Source: Micromonospora yangpuensis (GTDB taxonomy: Bacteria > Actinomycetota > Actinomycetes > Mycobacteriales > Micromonosporaceae). Taken from it: 64,000 nt of DNA. Location: contig NZ_FMIA01000002.1 in the NCBI RefSeq assembly GCF_900091615.1, positions 4,216,001-4,280,000 of the forward strand, in the 5' to 3' direction. Below, piece after piece: positions 9,254 through 17,477 of the stretch. A program made the position numbers and the translations under genes. Each line of letters starts with the position of its first letter. The stretch's first letter is position 1. Under the pieces are notes generated by a model. That model was not told the DNA's origin, searched no databases, and worked only from the letters and a program-made list of their open reading frames with translations.

Positions 9254-9877
9254 ATGCCGCGCATCCGGGGAGCCAGCATCGGCCAACACCACGAGCTGGT
9301 CTGGGCCGACCTCGCCGAGGCGATGCGGCAACTCCTGCTCGAACGCGACTACGACTCGATCACCATGGGCCACCTCGCGACCCGGGCCGGACTCGCCCGC
9401 AACACGCTCTACAACTACGCCCCCGACCAGACAGCGCTGACCCTGGCCCTGACCCAGCGGGTGGGCCAACCCACCGTCGAGCGGGTGGCCACCATCGCCG
9501 CACGGACCACCGACCCGGCCGCCCAGCGGCTGCGGGAGATCATCGAAACGGTCCTGACCGCCTTCCAGGACCAGGTCCTACAGCTGATGTTCCGCCCCGG
9601 CGTCGGTCCGTCCGACGACGCACCGAAGGGACCGGACAGCCCGTTCCACGCGATAGTCGTCGAAGTCGAAACCGTGGTACGCGACGGCATCGCACGCGGC
9701 GAGTTCCACGACGTCGGCGACGTGCACCTGACGGTGGAACTGCTCTCCGGCATCATGCGCGCGGGCGCGGAACGCATCGGCCGAGACTCGACCACCTACC
9801 CACCCACGCTCCACGCCGCGCGGGAACTCATCCTCGCCTCCCTCGGCTCCCGTCCGGACCAGCCCTGCGGGTCATAG
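9254..9877 (+). CDS. TetR-family transcriptional repressor
   Basis: A 207-residue TetR regulator. The N-terminal HTH is clear: 'AMRQLLLERDYDSITMGHLA' then 'TRAGLARNTLYNYAPDQTAL'. The C-terminal ligand domain is helical and not assignable to a subfamily. A GGGGAGG site precedes the ATG by about 8 bases. It is downstream of the SDR gene in the same orientation; the two dyads at 8317-8352 are its likely binding sites. Regulation of the SDR gene is inferred from this arrangement. Confidence 0.88.
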   Translation: MPRIRGASIGQHHELVWADLAEAMRQLLLERDYDSITMGHLATRAGLARNTLYNYAPDQTALTLALTQRVGQPTVERVATIAARTTDPAAQRLREIIETVLTAFQDQVLQLMFRPGVGPSDDAPKGPDSPFHAIVVEVETVVRDGIARGEFHDVGDVHLTVELLSGIMRAGAERIGRDSTTYPPTLHAARELILASLGSRPDQPCGS

Positions 9878-9922
9878 CCCGTACCCGCTGCGGAAACGGC
9901 GGTCCACTGCCCCGGCCGGGCG

Positions 9923-10247
9923 TCACGGGATCTCCCTGGCCGTCCGTGCCGGTACCGGCGTGACTCCGGCTGGTGGCGCGGCTCGACACCGGCCGGTCGT
10001 CGGGAGCAGTGGTTCCGCCAGGAGCAGGAGCAGCGCCAGGGCGGTCAGGGCCGCGCCGAGGAGGAAGCCGGCCCGGGCGTCGAAGGGTGCCAGCAGCAGC
10101 CCGCCGAGCAGCGCGCCCAGCGCCACCCCGACGTTGAACGCCGCGGAGTTCGCACCCGATGGGCAGGTTCTCCGTGGTGTTGAAGACGAACGCCGACAGG
10201 GCCAGTGCCACCAGGGCGGTTACCCGGCGCCAGAGGTCGGACCGCAT
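9923..10247 (-). pseudogene. MFS transporter with large internal deletion
   Basis: The ATG at 10247 opens a typical first membrane helix of a sugar-efflux/chloramphenicol-type MFS permease (MRSDLWRRVTALVALALSAF, 'VFNTTENLPIG'). Immediately after, in another frame, come the last helices (ANSAAFNVGVALGALLGGLL, 'AGFLLGAALTALALLLLLAEP'). About 300 codons between the first and the last few helices are missing and the frame is shifted, with the junction near 10152-10160. The product cannot be functional. Confidence 0.75.
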
Positions 10248-10462
10248 ACCCGAGAGACCCCTCTCGAAGGAAGGACTCACCCGACGTCCACCCAGTGGCC
10301 GCCGTCGAGCCCACGTCACACCAGACCAGCAGAGCGTCACCTGCCGACCCCGTACCCGGCCCATCCGCCCTGATCGGGCCGGTCGACCCCGGTTCCGGCA
10401 GGATCACCGGTGGCTCGCGGCTGCGGAGGACGGGTAGCGGGCGGAGGCGTTTCACCGGCAGC

Positions 10463-12478
10463 ATGGGTCGGGTGTCCCACCCCTCTCCCCTGACCGCCGC
10501 CCAACGTCGAGCGCTCGCCCTGCGTACCTCCGGTGACCTTGCCCAGGCGCGCGCCCTGTTGACCGACGTCATCGAGTCGGTTCGGCCCCGGTACGGAGGG
10601 GACCACGCCGAGGTGCTGAGCACCGCCCGGCTGCTGGCCCAACTGCACCGGGAGGCGGACGATCCGGCGGCGGCCCGGCGGGTCCTGGAGGAGGCGTTCG
10701 CCGACGGCGAGCGGATCCGGGACCTGGCGGACCCGCTGATGGTGGCCATCGCCTTCGATCTTGCCTCGGTCGCCGGGGAGCTGGGCAACCGGCACGAGGC
10801 CCGCCGCAACTACACCCGGGTGGCCACCCACGGGCCTGCCGCCTTCGGGACGGACCATCCACTGGTCCGGGCCGCCCGCGACTACCTCGGCGACGCCGCA
10901 CCGACCGTCCCGGTGAGCGACCCCGGTCCCCCACCGCCGGCGCTGCCCGAGCCGCCTCGGACCGCGCCCGGGTCCACTGTCGACTCCGGCGTCACGGCCG
11001 GTTCCGGGTCGCCGCAGGTCTCGTCGTCCTGGGCACCGCAACCCGGCACCGGGGCGTGGGCCGACGACCGGCTCAGCCCCGGCACGCCACCCCATCCGGC
11101 CACCGGACCTCAGGAGTCCTCCGGACCTCAGCCGCCCACCGAATCGCCGCCGCCCGCCGGACCGCTACCGCCTGCGGTACCGCCTCGGCCCTATCCGGTG
11201 CCGTCGCCCCCGACCGGCGCGACACCGGTACACGGCGCGGCGCTACCGATCTCCCGCCCGCCGACGATGCCGGCCGGGCCGGGCCGGACCGTCTCCGCAC
11301 CACCCGTCCCCGCACCCCCTGTTCCCGCACCGCCCGTCAACGCACCGCCCGTCAACGCACCGCCCGTCAACGCACCGCCGGTCCTCGCACCGCCCACCGG
11401 CACACCGTGGGTCAGCACGGACGCCGTCGCCGCGCCGCCCGTCAAGGCAGACGCCGTGGCCGCTCCACCCGTCGGCCCGGACGCCGTCGTCGCACCGCCA
11501 CCGCGTCCCGGCCCCGCACCGGGACCGGGCCAACCGCCGGTGGTCCGGCAGCCGGACTGGGACGATCCGACGGTCCAGGTGACACAGATCGGGCCGTTGC
11601 TGGCCGAGGAGCAGGGCCGGCCCGATGCCGCGTTCCCGGCTGCGGAGCAGACCGTCGCTCCGGTCAGTGGGATACCAGTTTCCGGGGAGCGGGTACCACC
11701 CCGGGAGGCGACCGGGCCGCCGTGGCACCGCTCCGCGCCCCGGCCGCCGATCGATCCGCCCGCTGCGACGACGCAGGCAGCACCGCCGGGCCCGGTACCG
11801 CACGGGCCAGCGGCACCACACGGGCCAGCGGCAGGGCACGATCCCGAACCCCGGGCGGGAGCCGGTGCGGCACCGGAGTCGCACCAGACGAAGATCGGCC
11901 CGGCATCAGACCGGGCGGCCGAGACACCGATGGTGGCCCCGCCGAGCCGGCAGGCCCCGGTGCCGTACCCGGGTGTGGCGCCGGTGGAGTCGTACCCGGG
12001 TTATTCGGCGGAGCCGGTGGCGGCGCAGGTGCCGGGGGGTCGCAGCCGGGCGATGGTGGTGCTGGCCGTGGCCGGGACGGTGCTCGCGGTGGCGGCGGTG
12101 GTCGGGGTGGGGGTGCTGGTCGTCGGTGGCGGGCCGGCGGCGGGTCCGCAGCCGGGCGCGGGGGCGTCGGTGGGCGCGCCGGTGACCAGCGGGCCGCCAC
12201 CGGAGGATCTCCGGTTACGTGACGATTCGACCACGATCACGATCACCTGGTCGGATCCGACCGACGGTACGGTGCCGTTCATGGTGGCCGGTGGCCGGTC
12301 CGGCAAGCCGCTCGGGGTGATGGCCACCGTGGACCCGGGTGAGACGACGTACACGGTGAACGGGCTGAACTCCAGGATGGACTACTGCTTCACGGTGCTC
12401 GCGGTGTACTCCACCGAGGCGTTCGCCACCTCGGGTCAGGTGTGCACCGAACGGCGCAGGACCAGCCCGCCGGGTTGA
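10463..12478 (+). CDS. TPR / proline-rich / fibronectin-III single-pass membrane protein
   Basis: A predicted 671-residue protein. Residues about 10-150 form TPR-like helical repeats (LTAAQRRALALRTSGDLAQA, 'ARLLAQLHREADDPAAARRVLEEA'). A long Pro/Ala-rich, low-complexity linker follows, including tandem 'APPVN' units. A hydrophobic segment (AMVVLAVAGTVLAVAAVVGV) then precedes a single fibronectin-III-like domain (ITITWSDPTDGTVPF ... 'YCFTVLAVYS'). The likely topology is TPR domain inside and Fn3 outside. ATG 10463 is chosen; GTG 10472 is an alternative and neither has a strong ribosome site. It heads the block leading to the MoxR/DUF58/transglutaminase-like genes. The function is unknown. Confidence 0.72.
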   Translation: MGRVSHPSPLTAAQRRALALRTSGDLAQARALLTDVIESVRPRYGGDHAEVLSTARLLAQLHREADDPAAARRVLEEAFADGERIRDLADPLMVAIAFDLASVAGELGNRHEARRNYTRVATHGPAAFGTDHPLVRAARDYLGDAAPTVPVSDPGPPPPALPEPPRTAPGSTVDSGVTAGSGSPQVSSSWAPQPGTGAWADDRLSPGTPPHPATGPQESSGPQPPTESPPPAGPLPPAVPPRPYPVPSPPTGATPVHGAALPISRPPTMPAGPGRTVSAPPVPAPPVPAPPVNAPPVNAPPVNAPPVLAPPTGTPWVSTDAVAAPPVKADAVAAPPVGPDAVVAPPPRPGPAPGPGQPPVVRQPDWDDPTVQVTQIGPLLAEEQGRPDAAFPAAEQTVAPVSGIPVSGERVPPREATGPPWHRSAPRPPIDPPAATTQAAPPGPVPHGPAAPHGPAAGHDPEPRAGAGAAPESHQTKIGPASDRAAETPMVAPPSRQAPVPYPGVAPVESYPGYSAEPVAAQVPGGRSRAMVVLAVAGTVLAVAAVVGVGVLVVGGGPAAGPQPGAGASVGAPVTSGPPPEDLRLRDDSTTITITWSDPTDGTVPFMVAGGRSGKPLGVMATVDPGETTYTVNGLNSRMDYCFTVLAVYSTEAFATSGQVCTERRRTSPPG

Positions 12479-12641
12479 CCGATCGCCGCGTCCGGGGTGT
12501 ACACGCAGGGTGTCCGGCGGCGGACGGTGCGGGTTTCCCCACTGTGGAGTGGGCCATATGATGGCACCCGGCTCCGGGCGGGTCGGACCGCCACCGGAGG
12601 CGTCATCCGCCACGACGCACGACACGGGAAGGCAGTCGGCT

Positions 12642-15266
12642 GTGGCCACGATCGACGAGAGCGAGAAGGCCGGGGCCGGCGGCTCACGGCCTGGCCGGCG
12701 ACTGCGCGGTGGCCTGGTGACCATCGGTACGGTGGGCGCTTTGCTCGCCGCGATGGGGCTGACCGTGTTGGGTCTGGGTGCCGCCGACAACGCGGTGGCC
12801 AGCTTCGACGCTTCCTCCTGGTTGTGGAGTTCGTCGCGCAGCGAACTGGCCCGGGTCAACGGGGTCACCGCCCGGGTGGACACCCGGATGGAGGTGCCCG
12901 ACGCCCGGCGGCATCCGGTGCAGGTCACCCAGACCGACCGGCAGCTGATCCTGCGGGACCTGCACACCGGCCAGGTCAGTTCGCTGGACCTGGCGACGTT
13001 GCAGATCACCGCGACCACGCCGACGACGCCGGGGCTGGGGGTCAGTGTCGCCCTGCACGAGGAGGCCGCGTTCGTGGTCGACGCCGTGCAGGGGGTGGTG
13101 CGGCAGCTCGACCCCCGATCGTTGACCCCGGTCGGGGAGCCGGTGCGGTTCCCGCCGGGGATCACCGGTGGCTCCTTCGACGGTGAGGGCCGGCTCTGGA
13201 TCGCGGTGCCGAGCGAGGGCACGGTGTCGGCGATCACCGCCGCGGAGTTACCCGCGACGCCGGGTGAGGCCGGTTCGGGGTTGAGCCCGAAGCAGGTGGC
13301 CAGCTACGACGTCGCCGAGGGCAGCCACGAGCTGGTGCTGTCCACCCTGGACGAGGGGGTCGCGGTGCTGGACCGGACCCGGGGTGAGCTGGTGACGGTG
13401 CGGGGTGGCAGGACCGAACGGGTCAGGTTGGAGTTGACCGGGGCGGGCACCCTGCCGGCGCGGACCAGCGGGCCGGTGGTGCCGGTCACCGTCGTGGGCG
13501 AGCGGCGGGTGCACGTGGTCGACGGGGCGCGGGTGCGGCAGTTCACGGTGCCGGGTCGGGGTGACCGGCTCAGTCCGGTGGTCGCCTGGTCCGGCCGGTT
13601 CTACGCCGCCGACGAGGCCACCGGGACGGTCTACTCCTTCGACGCCGACGGGCAGCTGGTGCAGACGGTGCGCACCCGGGGCATGTCCGGGCCGCTGGAG
13701 CTGGAGGTCCGGGAGAACCACCTGTTCATCAACGCACCGGAGTCGGCGCGGGCCCGGGTGGTCAACGACCGGCACGAGGTGCGTGAGGTCGACAAGTACG
13801 CCAACGACGTGCTCGGTGGGGATCCGCCGGAGGAGCCGCCGCCGCCCCCTCCGCCGCCGCCGAAGCCGAAGGTGGGCAAGCCGGGTGCGCCCCGGGACGT
13901 GACCGCCGCCGCCGGGAACGCCCAGGCCCGGGTGAGCTGGCGGCCGGCCGCGGCCAACGGCGCCGAGATCGTCCGGTACGTGGTGCGGGGTGGCGGCCAG
14001 CGGCTGGAGGTGGGTGCCAACCAGCGGGCGGTGGAGATCACCGGGTTGACCAACGGTGAGACGTACCGGTTCTCCGTGCACGCGGTCAACGCCAAGGGCG
14101 ACGGTCCGGACCGGGAGAGCAACCCGGTCACCCCGACCGCCGAGGTGCCCGATCCGCCGGCGGGTGTCAGCGCCCGGGAGCGGCCCGACGGTACGGTGCT
14201 GGTGACCTGGCCGGCGGCGGACGGGCAGGGCAACGTGATCGGGTCGTACACGGTGACCGCGACCTCGGCCGGGGCGAACGCCCCGGTGGGTACGGCGAAG
14301 AAGACGGAGCTGGTGGTGCCGGCCGGGGAGCTGGAGTACGGCACCCAGTACGCGTTCACGGTGGTGGCGGTGACCGAGCGGGGTGCCGGTTCGAAGGCGT
14401 CGCCGGTGAGCAACACGGTGGTGCCGTTCACCGCGCCGGGGCAGCCGGGTGAGCTGACCGCGTCGACGGTGCCGGACCGGCCGGGCACCGTCACGGCCCG
14501 CTGGTCGCCGGCGCCGGCCAACGGCCGGCCGGTGACCGGGTACCGGGTGGACGTGGCGGGTCGGCAGAGCGTGGTCACCGACCCGCAGGTCACCGTGGAC
14601 TCCCTCGGTGACGGCCAGAACGTGACGGTGACCGTGGCGGCGGTCAACGAGGCCGGCGAGGGACCGACGGCGACCACCACGGCCCGGACGGTGGCCGAGC
14701 CCCGGGTCACGGTGACGGGTACGTCGGCCACCGCCACCTCGGCCACGGTCAGCTTCACCGTGGACGCCGGCGGCGGGCAGGCCACCTGTTCGGTCAGCGC
14801 CCCGGGCACGGCGACGACGTCGGGGTCCTGCACGAAGCTGACAGTGCCGGAGCTGAAGCCGGGCACGGCGTACACGTTCACCGTCACGGCGTCGAACGCC
14901 GCGGGCAAGGGTACGGCCACCCGCAAGCAGAGCACTCCGGCCCTGTACGGCATCGCCACCTGCAAGAACGGCTCCGAGCCGGAGCAACGCGACTACTGCG
15001 ACAAGGATCGTGACGGGCGCAACGGCAACGAGGTCTTCGAGGTGCCCCGGCAGGACGACGACCGGCAGGCCGGCTGGGCCAAGCCTGGCACCCGGCTGAA
15101 GGCGTACTGCCGGAAGCAGGGCGAAGAGGTGTACGCCTACGTCTACAACAACGACAAACGCAGCACCTGGTGGGTGCAGGTCGAGTACCGGGGGAAGAAC
15201 TACATCCCGTGGGCCTGGCTCAACCTGGAGGGCGGCGACAAGATCAACGTGCTGCCCACCTGCTGA
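12642..15266 (+). CDS. beta-propeller and multi-fibronectin-III cell-surface protein
   Basis: About 874 residues from GTG 12642 (GGAAGG upstream); in-frame ATGs at 12558 and 12561 are alternatives. One N-terminal membrane segment (LVTIGTVGALLAAMGLTVLG) is followed by an extracellular region with propeller-like repeats ('VTQTDRQLILRDLHTGQVSSLDL', 'GEGRLWIAVPSEGTVS'). A poly-proline hinge (EEPPPPPPPPPKPK) leads to at least three Fn3 domains and a fourth Fn3-like module with Cys residues. The C-terminal roughly 110-residue domain is rich in Cys, Trp and Tyr ('STWWVQVEYRGKNYIPWAWLNL') and resembles an SH3-like fold. It is probably a wall-facing partner of the ATPase system encoded downstream, 26 bases before the MoxR gene. 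Confidence 0.75.
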   Translation: MATIDESEKAGAGGSRPGRRLRGGLVTIGTVGALLAAMGLTVLGLGAADNAVASFDASSWLWSSSRSELARVNGVTARVDTRMEVPDARRHPVQVTQTDRQLILRDLHTGQVSSLDLATLQITATTPTTPGLGVSVALHEEAAFVVDAVQGVVRQLDPRSLTPVGEPVRFPPGITGGSFDGEGRLWIAVPSEGTVSAITAAELPATPGEAGSGLSPKQVASYDVAEGSHELVLSTLDEGVAVLDRTRGELVTVRGGRTERVRLELTGAGTLPARTSGPVVPVTVVGERRVHVVDGARVRQFTVPGRGDRLSPVVAWSGRFYAADEATGTVYSFDADGQLVQTVRTRGMSGPLELEVRENHLFINAPESARARVVNDRHEVREVDKYANDVLGGDPPEEPPPPPPPPPKPKVGKPGAPRDVTAAAGNAQARVSWRPAAANGAEIVRYVVRGGGQRLEVGANQRAVEITGLTNGETYRFSVHAVNAKGDGPDRESNPVTPTAEVPDPPAGVSARERPDGTVLVTWPAADGQGNVIGSYTVTATSAGANAPVGTAKKTELVVPAGELEYGTQYAFTVVAVTERGAGSKASPVSNTVVPFTAPGQPGELTASTVPDRPGTVTARWSPAPANGRPVTGYRVDVAGRQSVVTDPQVTVDSLGDGQNVTVTVAAVNEAGEGPTATTTARTVAEPRVTVTGTSATATSATVSFTVDAGGGQATCSVSAPGTATTSGSCTKLTVPELKPGTAYTFTVTASNAAGKGTATRKQSTPALYGIATCKNGSEPEQRDYCDKDRDGRNGNEVFEVPRQDDDRQAGWAKPGTRLKAYCRKQGEEVYAYVYNNDKRSTWWVQVEYRGKNYIPWAWLNLEGGDKINVLPTC

Positions 15267-15291
15267 CGACCGAGGAGCCCTGACCCCAGAC

Positions 15292-16287
15292 GTGAACACG
15301 CACGAGCCGCTCGGTCAGCCGGAGGTGCAGGGCTTCGCCGCCCTGGCCGCCCGGCTGGCCGAGAACGTCAACTCGGTGGTGCTGGGCAAACCACAGGTGG
15401 TCCGGCTGGCGTTGACCGCCCTGTTCGCCCAGGGTCACGTGCTGCTGGAGGACGTACCCGGGGTGGGCAAGACGACCCTGGCCCGGGCGGTCGCCGCGAC
15501 CGTGCGCGGCGAGTGGCGGCGCATCCAGTTCACCCCGGACCTGCTCCCCTCCGACGTGGTCGGGGTGACCATCTTCAACCAGGCCACCCGGGGTTTCGAG
15601 TTCCACCCCGGCCCGGTCTTCGCCAACATCGTCATCGCCGACGAGATCAACCGGGCGTCGCCGAAGACCCAGTCGGCGCTGCTGGAGGTGATGGAGGAAC
15701 GCACCGTGACCGTCGACGGGGTGCGGCACCCGGTGCCGCAACCGTTCCTGGTGGTGGCCACCCAGAACCCGGTGGAGATGGACGGCACGTACCGGCTGCC
15801 CGAGGCGCAACTGGACCGGTTCCTGGTGAAGCTGTCGGTGGGCTACCCGGACGAGGCCGTCGAGGTGGAGGTGCTGCGGGGGGCCACCGTCCGCTCCCCC
15901 GAGGCGCTGACGGCGGTGACCGACACGGCCACCGTCGGGGAGATGGTCCGGATGGCCCGCCGGGTGCACATCGCCGAACCCCTCTACGCGTACGCGGTCC
16001 GGCTGGCCGCCGCGACCCGAACCCACCCGCACGTGCGGGTCGGGGTCAGCCCCCGGGGGGTGATCGCGTTGACCCGGGCCGCCTGCGCGTACGCCCTGAT
16101 CGACGGCCGGGGCTGGATCATGCCGGAGGACCTGAAGGCGCTCGTCGAACCGGTCTTCGCCCACCGGCTGCTGCTCACCCCCGAGGCGCAGGTGCGGGGC
16201 GTCAGCGCCGCAGAGGTGCTGCGGGAGGCGGTCGCCTCGGTGCCGGTGCCGCTGCCGTCGGGGCAGCCGGCCCCGTCGCGGAGCTGA
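15292..16287 (+). CDS. MoxR-family AAA+ ATPase
   Basis: A 331-residue cytoplasmic AAA+ ATPase of the MoxR type. Walker A is 'EDVPGVGKTTLA', Walker B is 'IVIADEINRASPKTQSALLE', and sensor 1 is 'VVATQNPVEMDGTYRLPEAQ', followed by 'LDRF'. The C-terminal AAA lid is complete. MoxR ATPases act as chaperones for metal insertion or protein-complex assembly, usually with vWA or DUF58 partners. The GTG start sits 26 bases after the propeller/Fn3 gene, and the DUF58 gene begins 9 bases after its stop, so these are one transcription unit. Confidence 0.93.
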   Translation: MNTHEPLGQPEVQGFAALAARLAENVNSVVLGKPQVVRLALTALFAQGHVLLEDVPGVGKTTLARAVAATVRGEWRRIQFTPDLLPSDVVGVTIFNQATRGFEFHPGPVFANIVIADEINRASPKTQSALLEVMEERTVTVDGVRHPVPQPFLVVATQNPVEMDGTYRLPEAQLDRFLVKLSVGYPDEAVEVEVLRGATVRSPEALTAVTDTATVGEMVRMARRVHIAEPLYAYAVRLAAATRTHPHVRVGVSPRGVIALTRAACAYALIDGRGWIMPEDLKALVEPVFAHRLLLTPEAQVRGVSAAEVLREAVASVPVPLPSGQPAPSRS

Positions 16288-16295
16288 CCGGCGGC

Positions 16296-17477
16296 GTGGG
16301 GATCACCGCCCGGGGTGCCGGGTTGCTCGTCGCTGCCGTCGCGCTGCTGGGCGTCGGCTTCCGGTTCGCGTACCCGGAGTTGACGGTGCTCGGCGCGGCG
16401 GCCGGCGCGGCCCTCGGGCACGCCCTGCTCACTGCGGCCTGGCGGCCCCGGCTGGTGGTACGCCGGCACGCCGACCCGGACCGGGTGGCCCGGGGCGAAC
16501 CGGCCCGCATGGCGGTGACCGTGGCCAACACCGGGCGGCTGCGGGCGGCGAACCTGGTGGCCGAGGACCGGTGCGGTGACCGGGTGGTGCCGGTGCCGCT
16601 GCTGCGGTTGCGCCCCGGCCGGGACACCCGGGTGGGCTACGACGTGCCGACCGGCCGGCGGGGGGTGGTGCCGGTGGGGCCGCTGCGGGTGACCCGACGC
16701 GACCCGCTCGGGCTGGTCTCGCTTACCCGCCCGTACGGCGACACCGTGCCGGTCTGGGTGTACCCGCGGGTGCATCCGCTGACCGCCGCGCCCACCGGTG
16801 CCGGGCGCAGCCTGGACGGCCGGGTCGACGCGGTACCGCAGGGTTCGATCACCTTCGACTCACTGCGGGAGTACGTGATCGGCGACGAGTTGCGGCGGGT
16901 GCACTGGCGCACCAGCGCCCGGGTCGGTGAGCTGATGGTCCGGGAGAACGTCGACACCAGCCTGCCCCGCATCGTGGTGGTGCTGGACAACCGGGCACCG
17001 GCCCATCCCGACCTGGTCGACGGGGTGGCCGAGTCGTTCGAGGCCGCCTGTGAGGCCGCCGCCTCGGTGGTCACCGCGGCGGTGCGGGCCGACCTGCCGG
17101 TGGTCCTGCTGCTGGTGGCCCCGGACGCGACCGTACTGCCGACGCCGGCCGACGATCGCGGACCCACCGGCGGCGGACCGCTGGACCTGCTGGCCGCCGC
17201 CGACCTCGACCGGGGCGACGGCGCGGCGGGGCTGCGGACCGCCACCGCCCGGCTGCGCCAGGAACGTCTCGGCGACACCCTGGTCTTCCTCACCGGCCCC
17301 GGCGGCCGGGCCGACCTGGGGTTGGTCGGGGCGTTGCGCGGCGGCTACCGGTCGGTGGTGGTGGGGGTGCTCGGTGTCGGGCAGCCGACGGCGGCCTCGG
17401 CGACCGGCCCGCTGCTGATCGAGGCCGCCGACGCCGCCCGGTTCGCCGCCGAGTGGGACCGGATCCGCCGATGGTGA
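16296..17477 (+). CDS. DUF58 domain-containing protein
   Basis: A 393-residue protein with two N-terminal hydrophobic stretches (GAGLLVAAVALLGVGFRF, 'LTVLGAAAGAALGHALL'), a beta-rich region ('RRGVVPVGPLRVTRRDPLGL'), and the DUF58 core 'FDSLREYVIGDELRRVHWRT' then 'SARVGELMVRE'. A vWA-like domain follows (RIVVVLDNRAPAHPDLVDGV). DUF58 proteins are the standard partners of MoxR ATPases. GTG 16296 is the first in-frame start after the MoxR stop. Its own stop overlaps the next start (ATGGTGA), so translation of the transglutaminase-like gene is coupled. Confidence 0.9.
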   Translation: MGITARGAGLLVAAVALLGVGFRFAYPELTVLGAAAGAALGHALLTAAWRPRLVVRRHADPDRVARGEPARMAVTVANTGRLRAANLVAEDRCGDRVVPVPLLRLRPGRDTRVGYDVPTGRRGVVPVGPLRVTRRDPLGLVSLTRPYGDTVPVWVYPRVHPLTAAPTGAGRSLDGRVDAVPQGSITFDSLREYVIGDELRRVHWRTSARVGELMVRENVDTSLPRIVVVLDNRAPAHPDLVDGVAESFEAACEAAASVVTAAVRADLPVVLLLVAPDATVLPTPADDRGPTGGGPLDLLAAADLDRGDGAAGLRTATARLRQERLGDTLVFLTGPGGRADLGLVGALRGGYRSVVVGVLGVGQPTAASATGPLLIEAADAARFAAEWDRIRRW

